From NCBI RefSeq assembly GCF_000024725.1, contig NC_013960.1, forward strand, positions 2,156,001 through 2,220,000: DNA of 64,000 nt. The letters run 5' to 3'. A program made the position numbers and the translations under genes. Under the pieces are notes generated by a model, which was given only the letters and a program-made list of their open reading frames with translations, had not been told where the DNA came from and did not search any database. This document shows positions 56,345 through 64,000 of the stretch, piece by piece. Origin of the DNA: Nitrosococcus halophilus Nc 4 (lineage in GTDB: Bacteria; Pseudomonadota; Gammaproteobacteria; Nitrosococcales; Nitrosococcaceae). Each line of letters opens with the position of its first letter. Position 1 is the first letter of the stretch.

Positions 56345-59052
56345 GGCGCCCCCTTGGATAGCTGGCCCCAAGCGGGCAGAGCTACCCTAGCTTTCCATGC
56401 GGGTAGGCCCCAGGGAATTCCGGCCACTCCGAGGGGTAAAGAATCTTGGTGGCGGACCGGCAGGTGGTAGGATTTTCCGGCCAGGATAAGCTCCACCTGG
56501 CCGCTGGGTTCCACTTCCAATTGAGCCGCATCTTCCGGGTGAAGGGCAAGATAGGGGGCGGGGGCACGTTCAGCAATGGCAGGCGCCAAGGCGCTTAGCT
56601 CCTCACTGCCAAAAATGTGGTACAGGGGCAAGATTAGCCACTGATCGACACGGCGTTGGAAGGGGGGTGGCGTTTGAGTGAAATAGGCGATCTTTGCCCC
56701 CGAAGGGGGTTCAATCAGACGGACGCCCGGATCTCCTCCCCGCAGGGGGCCACCCACTTCCTCCTGGAATTTGTTGACCGACTGGATGGAGTTCCAGGAG
56801 GGGGCCCAGAAATAGGGTATCAGCGCCCCCGGTAGTTGGCCATAATACCCCTCCATGGAGAAGGAGAAGGGGGAATCGGGATCTTCCGGGGTTTTGGGTT
56901 CATGGACATTCCGGTGAGCGCCCATGGCGGTGCGCCCGCTGTAGCGATGGGATTCCCGGGCGATCCGCATGCCTTGGAGGCGAAACTTTGCTGGGGGAGC
57001 GGCTTGGGTGATATCTTGCAGAGAAGCTATGCTTTCGGCGCAGGCGCGGGTGACTTCATCTAAGCGTTGCCAAAGCCCTTCTTTAGAGCCAGCAGGGGCC
57101 ATGGCCTCACTCAGCCAACGCCAGCTCTCCTGGATATCCCCCTCTGGAACAAACACCTGGAAGAACCGCTGGGCCCGGCCTTCATGGTTGAGCAGGGTTC
57201 CATCCCCTTCGGCAAAGGTGGCGGCGGGGAGTACTAATTGGGCCTTTGCTGCGGTGGCGTGGTCAAGATGGTCGATGACGATGAGCTGTTGGGCCCTATT
57301 TAGGGCGGACTCTATAGCCCTGTTATCCGCCCGCCGGTAGAGGTCGTTTTCCAGCACGATTAGGGTATCCGCCATGCCCTCCTCCAGGGCCTTAAAGGCC
57401 TGATCTAGATCGCCGCCCTCCATAAGGCCCAGTCCTAGGCTGTTACACTCGGGCACGGTGAAGAGAAGGTCGATCGGGCGCTCATCTTTGCGCAACGCCA
57501 GGGCCACATTGGCTGCAGCTTGGAGTACCGTCCCGCTTTGGCAGCCAGTACCAGAAACCACCAAGGGACGCTTGGCTGACTTCAGAGCTTGTGCCATGGA
57601 CTGGGCCAGCTCGCCCAGTTCCCCGGAAAGATCGGCTATCCCAGGAGCATCAGGATTAAGTTCATGGGCTATGGCAAAGCCCAATCGGGCCAGATCCTCG
57701 GGAGCACCCTGCCAGGTCTGGGTGGCGATATCGTCGAGTCGGGTGGCGGTCGGCGAGGCGATAAACAGGGGGCTTCGCTGCTGCTGGGCGGCCTCCCGCA
57801 CCGCGGAATCCTGCCAGTGGGGAATTTTCTGCTGATCGGCAATTTCAAAGGCCCGCTGTCGCACCGATTGGCGCAGGGTGAGGGCCAGCCGGGGAGCCGT
57901 ATTAGTGACGTCTTCGCCCAGGATCAGGATGGCATCGGCCTGTTCCGCATCCTGCAAAGAGGCCGGGTGGACGGAGCTGTTTTTAAGGATATCTAGAATA
58001 AGGGAGACGAGTTGCTGCTCACGGGCCGCCATTCCGGAATAGAAGTTGGCAGGTCCCACCAGGGTGCGCAGGGCGAAATTGGCCTCCAGGGAGGCACGGG
58101 GTGAACCGATGCCCATGATCCTACCGGCTTGGGAAAGCAAGGAGGCCAGGTGTTGGCGGGCCTCTGGTTTATTGAGCGGGTCGGTTTTTTCCCCCTTCCT
58201 CTCCCGGGGCTGACGGATTCTCCGCTTGCTGTTGACAAAGTCGTAGCCGAACCGGCCCCGATCGCAAAGGAAATAACCATTGATCTCCCCGTTATAGCGG
58301 TTTTGAATTCGTCTCAGCTCCCCGTAGCGTTCCCCCGGGCTGGTATTGCAGCCCAGGCTGCAATGGACGCACACGGAAGGGGCGGTCTGCAGGTCCCACT
58401 TGCGGGTGTAGCGGGCACTCAGGGTCTTATCGGTAAATACCCCCGTGGGGCAGACTTCCACCAGGTTGCCGCTGAACTCGTTCTCCAGCACCCCGTCCTC
58501 ATGGCGGCCGAAAAAGACATGGTGGTGGGTGGCAAAGACATTGAGATCGTGTCCGCCGGCATATTCCCGATAAAAGCGCACGCACCGGTAGCAGGCAATA
58601 CAGCGGTTCATCTCATGCTTAATAAAAGGACCCAGGTATTGATTACGGAAGGTGCGCTTTTTGAACCGGTAACGGCGATAGGTATGTCCGCTCATTTGGG
58701 TCATGTCTTGAAGATGACACTCTCCCCCCTCCTCGCAGACCGGACAATCATGGGGGTGATTGATCATCAGCCATTCGATAATGCTGGCTCGAAAGGCTCT
58801 GGCCTCAGGATTATGAATAGAGATGCGGGTACCGTCTTGAGCTGGAGTCATGCAGGACATCACGATGCGCCCCTGGGTATCTTTCTCGTCCTGGAACTGT
58901 TTGACCGCGCATTGCCGGCAGGCCCCCACCGATCCCATGGCCGGATGCCAGCAGAAGTAGGGTAGGTCAAAGCCCAGAGACAGGCAGGTCTGAAGCAGGT
59001 TGTGTCCGGCGTCGACCTCATAGGATTGGTCATCAATATGGATGACGGCCAT
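56341..59052 (-). CDS. nuoG: NADH-quinone oxidoreductase subunit G
   Basis: Large Fe-S subunit of the complex I peripheral arm, 903 residues as in E. coli (908). The N-terminal 2Fe-2S ligands ([19 protein letters not shown]), the His-coordinated N5 region ([18 protein letters not shown]), the 4Fe-4S set [13 protein letters not shown] and the E. coli-type N7 set CVHCSLGC with a later Cys in [12 protein letters not shown] are all present. A molybdopterin-oxidoreductase-like domain follows and has no cofactor role. It shares one base with the nuoF stop and overlaps nuoH by four. Confidence 0.96.
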   Translation of the reverse strand: MAVIHIDDQSYEVDAGHNLLQTCLSLGFDLPYFCWHPAMGSVGACRQCAVKQFQDEKDTQGRIVMSCMTPAQDGTRISIHNPEARAFRASIIEWLMINHPHDCPVCEEGGECHLQDMTQMSGHTYRRYRFKKRTFRNQYLGPFIKHEMNRCIACYRCVRFYREYAGGHDLNVFATHHHVFFGRHEDGVLENEFSGNLVEVCPTGVFTDKTLSARYTRKWDLQTAPSVCVHCSLGCNTSPGERYGELRRIQNRYNGEINGYFLCDRGRFGYDFVNSKRRIRQPRERKGEKTDPLNKPEARQHLASLLSQAGRIMGIGSPRASLEANFALRTLVGPANFYSGMAAREQQLVSLILDILKNSSVHPASLQDAEQADAILILGEDVTNTAPRLALTLRQSVRQRAFEIADQQKIPHWQDSAVREAAQQQRSPLFIASPTATRLDDIATQTWQGAPEDLARLGFAIAHELNPDAPGIADLSGELGELAQSMAQALKSAKRPLVVSGTGCQSGTVLQAAANVALALRKDERPIDLLFTVPECNSLGLGLMEGGDLDQAFKALEEGMADTLIVLENDLYRRADNRAIESALNRAQQLIVIDHLDHATAAKAQLVLPAATFAEGDGTLLNHEGRAQRFFQVFVPEGDIQESWRWLSEAMAPAGSKEGLWQRLDEVTRACAESIASLQDITQAAPPAKFRLQGMRIARESHRYSGRTAMGAHRNVHEPKTPEDPDSPFSFSMEGYYGQLPGALIPYFWAPSWNSIQSVNKFQEEVGGPLRGGDPGVRLIEPPSGAKIAYFTQTPPPFQRRVDQWLILPLYHIFGSEELSALAPAIAERAPAPYLALHPEDAAQLEVEPSGQVELILAGKSYHLPVRHQDSLPLGVAGIPWGLPAWKARVALPAWGQLSKGAP

Positions 59053-60344
59053 TAGCTCCTCCAGGGGCAGTGCTGTTCACGGATATGTTGTTCGAAGTCT
59101 TCCCGGAAGTATTTGAGGGCGCTCTGCAATGGCTCCATGGCCCCTGGGGCGTGCATGCAGAAGGTTTTACCCGGCCCCAGAAATTGGGTGTGCATTTCCA
59201 GTATCTCCAAATCCTCCATTTGTCCCCGGCCTTCCTCGATTGCTTGTAGAATGTGCGCCACCCAGGGCAGGCCGTCCCGGCAGGGCGTACACCAGCCGCA
59301 GGACTCCTGGGCGAAGAACCGCTCCAGATTAAGGACCATAGCCACCGGACAAGTTTTGTCATCCAGAATGATCATTCCTCCTGTGCCCATACGGCTACCT
59401 ACCTTCATGACCGCATCGAAATCCATGGGAGTCTCCAAATGCTCCTCCACCAGGAAATCGGTGGAGGCACCGCCTGGCAGCAGCCCCCGGAAGGTATAGC
59501 CTTCTTGCATTCCTCCCGCATATTCCTCCAGAATCTCCCGAATTGGGGTGCCCATGGGAAGTTCCCAGGCGCCGGGCCGTTTGACCCGGCCACTGGTCCC
59601 ATAGATCTTGGTTCCTCCGTCTTCGCTGCGGCTTAGGTTTTGATACCACTCGGCGCCGTGATTGATGATATGGGGCACATTACAGAGGGTCTCCACGTTG
59701 TTCACTACGGTGGGTTTGCCCCATAGGCCGCAGGTCTGAGGATAGGGGGGTTTTTGACGGGGGATAGCCCGCTTGCCTTCCAAAGAGGTGACAAGGGCAG
59801 TTTCTTCCCCACAGATGTAGCGGCCGGCGCTAGTATGGATATGGAATTCCAGGCTAAATCCCGAACCTAGGATATGCTTTCCCAGCAAGCCCTGTTCACG
59901 GGCCTCCTGAGCCGCCTGCTTGAGGCGGTGGGCTGCCAATTTATATTCGTCACGGAGGAAGATATAGGCCACGTCGGCTTGGGTAGCGTAACTGCTCACA
60001 ATCATTGCCTCGAGCAATTGGTGGGGATCACCCTCCATGAGCAGGCGGTCCTTGAAGGTGCCCGGTTCCATTTCGTCGGCATTGGCGATCAGGTATTTGG
60101 GATGAGGGGCGTCATCGCCCATGGGGATGAAGCTCCACTTCATTCCCGTGGGAAAGCCTGCCCCGCCCCGGCCCCGGAGTTTGGAGTCTTTGACTGTTTG
60201 TTGAACCTCCTGAGGGCTCATTTCCCGGAGGGCTTTACGAAGCGCTTGGTAGCCACCAACCTGTTGGTATTGCTTGATATCCAGCGGTTCCCGGTCAGGG
60301 GTGATGTTTTGGGTGAGGGGAGTGGCCATAAATTTTCCATTCAT
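59052..60344 (-). CDS. nuoF: NADH-quinone oxidoreductase subunit F (NADH/FMN site)
   Basis: Binds NADH and FMN and holds cluster N3. The 430-residue product has the NAD/FMN motif LRGRGGAGFPTGMKWSF, ANADEMEPGTFKDRLLMEGD, AGRYICGEETALVTSLEG, and the N3 ligands SCGWCTPCRDG with a later Cys near residue 395. GGAGG lies 5 bases before the ATG, which overlaps the nuoE stop (ATGA). Confidence 0.97.
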   Translation of the reverse strand: MNGKFMATPLTQNITPDREPLDIKQYQQVGGYQALRKALREMSPQEVQQTVKDSKLRGRGGAGFPTGMKWSFIPMGDDAPHPKYLIANADEMEPGTFKDRLLMEGDPHQLLEAMIVSSYATQADVAYIFLRDEYKLAAHRLKQAAQEAREQGLLGKHILGSGFSLEFHIHTSAGRYICGEETALVTSLEGKRAIPRQKPPYPQTCGLWGKPTVVNNVETLCNVPHIINHGAEWYQNLSRSEDGGTKIYGTSGRVKRPGAWELPMGTPIREILEEYAGGMQEGYTFRGLLPGGASTDFLVEEHLETPMDFDAVMKVGSRMGTGGMIILDDKTCPVAMVLNLERFFAQESCGWCTPCRDGLPWVAHILQAIEEGRGQMEDLEILEMHTQFLGPGKTFCMHAPGAMEPLQSALKYFREDFEQHIREQHCPWRS

Positions 60345-60808
60345 TGATACCTCCCCAAAATCTCATCCACTTTCTCCGGGGCCAGATCCCGATGTAGATC
60401 CTCGTCCACCATCATCACCGGGGCATGGTTGCAATCCCCCAGACAACAGGTGGGCAATAGGGTAAACCGGCCATCCTTCGAGGTTTCCCCCAGCCCGATC
60501 CCCAAACGATTCTGCAAGTGTTGGTACAGCCGGTCGTAGCCCATGATCCAGCAGCTGACGCTGTTGCAGAGCAAAATGGCGTGCCTGCCCACCGGTCGAC
60601 GGAAGATCAGATTATAGAAGGTGGCCACCCCATCCAGTTCCTCGGCCGACATTCCTAGTATTTGTGCGACCTCGCGCAGATGCGGGTCAGAGACCCAACC
60701 ATGGCGCCGCTGCACTATCTTCAGTGCCTCCACCGAGGCCGCTTGCTTCTGGGGGTACTGTTTGAACTCCGTTTCGATCTCTTTTCTTTCTTCGTCACTT
60801 AGCATCAT
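60341..60808 (-). CDS. nuoE: NADH-quinone oxidoreductase subunit E (2Fe-2S)
   Basis: Thioredoxin-fold subunit with cluster N1a. The 155-residue product has its four ligands in LLCNSVSCWIMG and TCCLGDCNHAPVMMVDE. The start is ambiguous among TTG 60811, ATG 60808 and ATG 60805, none with a ribosome-binding site, because the region just upstream is the right end of an insertion remnant. The native leader was probably replaced, so expression of nuoE may rely on sequences from the inserted DNA. Confidence 0.93.
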   Translation of the reverse strand: MMLSDEERKEIETEFKQYPQKQAASVEALKIVQRRHGWVSDPHLREVAQILGMSAEELDGVATFYNLIFRRPVGRHAILLCNSVSCWIMGYDRLYQHLQNRLGIGLGETSKDGRFTLLPTCCLGDCNHAPVMMVDEDLHRDLAPEKVDEILGRYQ

Positions 60809-60811
60809 CAA

Positions 60812-61110
60812 ATTTTCGCGCTGGAGACCCCGCCGTTCAGGGCGGGGAGGAAAGCGCGCCTCCTTTTGTTATGTGCTAAAATAAACTTGTCCAAAGGCGC
60901 CCACCGGGTAAACAGTTTAAGGACACGTTCTTTGAAACTGATGAGTATGAGGTTCCGGCATGAACCGTTCGCCGGGTAAAACTCTGAACGTCTCCACAGA
61001 ATTATGGTGCTAGCCCTGAGCCGCAATCTCGCAACCCAGGGCTCCCAAGGTCCATCGGCCTTGGGACCGGCGCTGTAACCCGTCGGAATGTGGCGTCTTC
61101 GGGCGACCAT
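60812..61110 (-). mobile_element. IS200/IS605-type right-end remnant between nuoCD and nuoE
   Basis: Where complex I operons normally have nuoE directly after nuoD, about 330 bases intervene. Next to nuoE lies CCCCGCC-GTTCAG-GGCGGGG (60828-60847) inside the outer stem CGCGCT/AGCGCG (60817-60822 and 60853-60858). This double-hairpin arrangement is typical of IS605-family right ends. Further along the minus strand are other short inverted repeats, for example TCCCAAGG with CCTTGGGA. No transposase frame survives; a 100-codon minus-strand frame here is not credible as a gene. The left boundary is not defined, and no target-site duplication is expected for this family. Confidence 0.5.
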
Positions 61111-61142
61111 AAAGCTCCTTCCTTTAGGTGGGAGATTGGCTA

Positions 61143-62885
61143 CTAGCGATCCACATCTGCCATCACAAAGTCGATGCTACCTAGGGTAGCAATCAGATCA
61201 GAGACCATCTCCCCTCGGCTAATGAGGGGAATCATCTGGAGATGGGGGAAGGAGGGGGTGCGGATACGCACCCGATAAGGGTGCGGGTGGTCGTCGCTAA
61301 TAAGATAGTAGCTGTTGTTGCCCTTAGTAGCTTCAATCCCTACACAGGCTTCCCCTGCTGGAATCACGGGACCCCAGCTCACACTCAAGAAATGGGAAAT
61401 TAAGGTCTCAATATCATGCATGGAGTGTTCTTTGCGCGGCGGGGTGGTTAGGGGGTGATCGGCCTTATAGGGACCGGCGGGCATATGGTCGAGGCATTGC
61501 TGGATGATCCGCAGGCTTTGGCGCATTTCCTCGATGCGTACCCAGCAGCGGTCGTAACAGTCGCCGTGCTGGGCAATGGGGATATCGAACTGGAATTGTT
61601 CATATCCTGAGTAGGGACGTTGTTTACGAAAATCCCATTCCAGGCCGCAAGCCCGTAGACCTGGTCCCGTGACTCCCCATTCAATGGCTTCCGCAACGGT
61701 ATAATTCCCCACGCCCTGGGTGCGTTTTTTGAGAATCCGGTTTTGCATGGCAATTTTGTCGTACTCGTCCAGGCGTGGCGGTAAATAATGGAGAAAGTCT
61801 CGGATCAAAAACTTCCAACCGAGGGGCAGATCTTGGGCTACGCCGCCGATACGGAACCAGCTTGGATGCATCCGACCCCCACAGATGGCTTCGATAATGT
61901 CAAAAACCCGTTCCCTATCCGTAAACATGTAAAAGACCGGGGAAAGCTGGCCCACGTCTTGGGCGAAAGTGCCGTAAAACACCAGATGGCTGGCAATGCG
62001 AAAGAGCTCTGCCAGCATGACCCGAATGATCTGAGCCCGCTCCGGGACTTGGATGCCTGCCAACTGCTCGACGGCCAAGACATAGGGGAAATTGTTCATC
62101 ACCCCACCCAGATAGTCGATCCGATCGGTGTAGGGAATGTAGGTGTGCCAGGATTGGCGCTCACCCATTTTTTCAGCGCCCCGATGGTGATAACCGATAT
62201 CGGGAACCGCATCGACAATTTCTTCCCCATCGAGTTGCAGGACAATCCGGAAAACCCCATGGGCACTGGGGTGATTGGGGCCAAGGTTAAGGAACATAAA
62301 ATCAGTGCTTCTGGAGGTCCGTTTCATCCCCCAGTCTTCCGGTCTAAAACGTAGGGCCTCCTGTTCCCGCACCTGTTTCTCTTCAGACAGCTGAAAAGGG
62401 TCCATCTCGGTTGCCCGGGCCGGATAATCCTTGCGCAAGGGATGACTTTCCCAGGTCGGTGGCAAGAGAATACGGCGAAGATGAGGATGGCCTTCAAAGT
62501 TGATGCCAAAGAGGTCCCATACTTCCCGCTCATACCAGTTCGCGGCGGGCCAAATGGGGGTGATGGTCGGTAAGGAAGGAGATTCCCCCTTTAAGGGAAC
62601 TTTAAGACGGATATCCTCATTCCGGTCAAAGGATAAAAGGTGGTACACCAGGCTAAAATCGCTCTCTGGTTGAGCAGGGCGATGGGTTCGGACCCGCTCA
62701 TCAATGGCCGTTAGGTCATAGAGCATGGGATAGGGACGCTCCACCTCTGATTTGAGATATTTTAAAACTTTAGTAATTTGTTCTTTTTTTACCCAGAAAG
62801 TGGGAATCCCCTCGCCGGTTTCTTGCAAGATAAAGCTGGATGGGCCAAATTGGTGGTAGAGTTTCTCCGTAATAGGACTAGCCAT
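61143..62885 (-). CDS. nuoCD: NADH-quinone oxidoreductase fused subunits C and D
   Basis: A single 580-residue fusion, as in E. coli (600). Residues 1-170 are NuoC ([53 protein letters not shown]) and residues 190-580 are NuoD ([60 protein letters not shown]). NuoD forms the quinone pocket with NuoB. It begins 5 bases after nuoB and is followed by the insertion remnant. Confidence 0.97.
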   Translation of the reverse strand: MASPITEKLYHQFGPSSFILQETGEGIPTFWVKKEQITKVLKYLKSEVERPYPMLYDLTAIDERVRTHRPAQPESDFSLVYHLLSFDRNEDIRLKVPLKGESPSLPTITPIWPAANWYEREVWDLFGINFEGHPHLRRILLPPTWESHPLRKDYPARATEMDPFQLSEEKQVREQEALRFRPEDWGMKRTSRSTDFMFLNLGPNHPSAHGVFRIVLQLDGEEIVDAVPDIGYHHRGAEKMGERQSWHTYIPYTDRIDYLGGVMNNFPYVLAVEQLAGIQVPERAQIIRVMLAELFRIASHLVFYGTFAQDVGQLSPVFYMFTDRERVFDIIEAICGGRMHPSWFRIGGVAQDLPLGWKFLIRDFLHYLPPRLDEYDKIAMQNRILKKRTQGVGNYTVAEAIEWGVTGPGLRACGLEWDFRKQRPYSGYEQFQFDIPIAQHGDCYDRCWVRIEEMRQSLRIIQQCLDHMPAGPYKADHPLTTPPRKEHSMHDIETLISHFLSVSWGPVIPAGEACVGIEATKGNNSYYLISDDHPHPYRVRIRTPSFPHLQMIPLISRGEMVSDLIATLGSIDFVMADVDR

Positions 62886-62890
62886 AGGGT

Positions 62891-63529
62891 TTAAATTTCA
62901 TCCGGACTTCGCAGGACGGTCGCTTGCTGGCGTTGAGGGCGTTTTTGATCCCGTAGGCTAGGCTGGGGTAACCGCTCTACCCCTTGGGGACCGATCATCC
63001 AGCTTAAGGGACGTTGTTCTTTGCCGATGGCTTCCTGAAGCAATAATAGCCCTTCCAGTAGGGCATCGGGACGGGGAGGACAGCCGGGAACATAGACATC
63101 CACCGGAAGAAATTTATCGACTCCTTGAACCACGCTGTAAATATCGTACATTCCACCGGAATTGGCGCAGGAGCCCATAGAGATCACCCAGCGGGGTTCC
63201 ATCATCTGTTCATAGAGGCGTTTAATCACAGGAGCCATCTTGATAAATACCGTTCCCGAGATCACCATGAGGTCGGCTTCTCGAGGGGTGGCGCGGATGA
63301 TTTCCGAACCAAAGCGGCCGAGGTCATATTTACTGGTAAAACTGGTGGCCATTTCCACATAGCAGCAGGAGAGCCCGAAATTAAAAGGCCAGATAGAATT
63401 TTTCCGGCCCCAGGCAATAAGATCCTGTAGTCGAGCAAATAGCAAATTACGGCGGATGGCATCCTCAAAAGAACCTTTGCTCTGTTCAATTGAAGCTGCT
63501 GTTTTGGGTTTGCTTAACCACCATCTCAT
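62891..63529 (-). CDS. nuoB: NADH-quinone oxidoreductase subunit B (cluster N2)
   Basis: Carries the terminal 4Fe-4S cluster N2 that reduces quinone. The 212-residue product has the adjacent ligands in [15 protein letters not shown], the third Cys in [13 protein letters not shown] and the fourth in [15 protein letters not shown]. It is 4 bases after nuoA. The C-terminal tail (about residues 180-212) is basic and variable. Confidence 0.97.
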   Translation of the reverse strand: MRWWLSKPKTAASIEQSKGSFEDAIRRNLLFARLQDLIAWGRKNSIWPFNFGLSCCYVEMATSFTSKYDLGRFGSEIIRATPREADLMVISGTVFIKMAPVIKRLYEQMMEPRWVISMGSCANSGGMYDIYSVVQGVDKFLPVDVYVPGCPPRPDALLEGLLLLQEAIGKEQRPLSWMIGPQGVERLPQPSLRDQKRPQRQQATVLRSPDEI

Positions 63530-63533
63530 AGAG

Positions 63534-63938
63534 TCACAACTGCCTTGAGGTTTGTCTTTTTCTTTCCTGGGGTTGCCAATCCAGAGCCCCTACCCGCCAT
63601 TCATAGATCAGGGCCACCACCAAGATGGCGATAAAAGTCAGTGCCCCCCCATATCCTATCCAGCCAGTTTCTCGGAACGCCACCGCCCAGGCGAAAATAA
63701 AGACGGCTTCCATATCAAAGATGACGAACAAGACGGCAACCAAATAAAACTTGGCGGAAAAACGTAGCCGTGCGAAGTCGACCGGCACGATACCGGATTC
63801 AAAAGGCTCACCGGTTGCTTTTTCCCCATGACGCTGTCCCAAAATATAGGAGAGTCCTAGTATCCCCGCGACTAAGGCAAGGACAATGCCGGCATAGAGA
63901 ACAAAAGGCCAAAATTCAGTTGATTGCATTAGACTCAT
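63534..63938 (-). CDS. nuoA: NADH-quinone oxidoreductase subunit A
   Basis: Three-helix membrane subunit, 134 residues. Diagnostic parts are [20 protein letters not shown] and [20 protein letters not shown], whose acidic residues lie near the quinone site. It is the first nuo gene; the operon promoter would be upstream, partly beyond the window. The start is the ATG at 63938, with another at 63929. Confidence 0.96.
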   Translation of the reverse strand: MSLMQSTEFWPFVLYAGIVLALVAGILGLSYILGQRHGEKATGEPFESGIVPVDFARLRFSAKFYLVAVLFVIFDMEAVFIFAWAVAFRETGWIGYGGALTFIAILVVALIYEWRVGALDWQPQERKRQTSRQL

Positions 63939-63945
63939 AAAAATC

Positions 63946-64000
63946 CTAAAAGGCTTTTACTAAACCGTAGGCGAGGAAAGCGCTGGCTGCAAGGTTGATA
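63946..64000 (-). CDS. C-terminal end of an unidentified membrane protein (partial)
   Basis: The minus strand is open from the window edge to a TAG at 63946 and reads INLAASAFLAYGLVKAF, a hydrophobic tail with a credible codon pattern. It ends 7 bases before the nuoA ATG, so it is probably the preceding gene of the same transcript. Too little is visible to name it. Confidence 0.4.
   Translation of the reverse strand, partial: INLAASAFLAYGLVKAF

Noticed and set aside
60808-61110. 100-codon minus-strand frame between nuoCD and nuoE
   Set aside because: It runs through the hairpins of the insertion remnant, has no domain, and its composition is not protein-like at the 3' end.

Overview
The window looks like chromosomal DNA of an ammonia-oxidising or related gammaproteobacterium of the Chromatiales, most like Nitrosococcus. 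The reasons are the gammaproteobacterial lptD-surA-pdxA-rsmA block, an E. coli-type complex I operon with fused NuoCD and a long NuoG, a two-subunit pyruvate carboxylase, and a cytochrome P460-like haem protein of the kind known from ammonia oxidisers. The genus is an inference; no rRNA gene or amo/hao gene is present to confirm it.

Layout. 1-1.0 kb: a DUF4124 gene and minus-strand tRNA-Ala(GGC) and tRNA-Glu(TTC). 1.1-6.5 kb: outer-membrane biogenesis and housekeeping (lptD, surA, pdxA, rsmA). 6.5-12.0 kb, minus strand: pgm, pycA, pycB and maf, the last three tightly packed. 12.1-18.9 kb: htpG behind a likely heat-shock promoter, an orphan FixJ-type regulator, a STAS protein, an Rrf2 regulator without Fe-S cysteines, a COG3146 acyltransferase, an L,D-transpeptidase, a metallo-beta-lactamase-fold hydrolase and a class II-like cytochrome c.

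18.9-40 kb is an accessory, partly decaying stretch. It holds a hupE/ureJ remnant, a PhoD-like phosphatase, a chimeric GFA-YkvA gene, a LOG protein, a phosphodiesterase, a ZIP transporter, a large secreted-protein gene broken by a frameshift and bracketed by two copies of a 91-92 bp MITE-like repeat, twin DUF1269 genes next to hsp20, glpD-glpK, a psd gene cut by an in-frame TGA, a frameshifted and internally deleted aminotransferase-like remnant, and a cytochrome P460-like gene. 40-49 kb: a membrane patatin-like protein, a GH31 glucosidase translationally coupled to an ATP-grasp-like protein, and a PAS-GGDEF-EAL protein.

49-64 kb, minus strand: the complete nuoA-B-CD-E-F-G-H-I-J-K-L-M-N operon for proton-pumping NADH:quinone oxidoreductase, interrupted between nuoCD and nuoE by what looks like an IS200/IS605 right-end remnant. 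The window ends inside an unidentified gene upstream of nuoA.

No convincing wholly new system was found. The strongest unusual signals are the cluster of gene-decay events (hupE, psd, aminotransferase, anchor-protein gene), the deletion-born GFA-YkvA chimera, the MITE pair around the broken secreted-protein gene, the insertion relic inside nuo, and an 81-bp internal duplication in nuoL.
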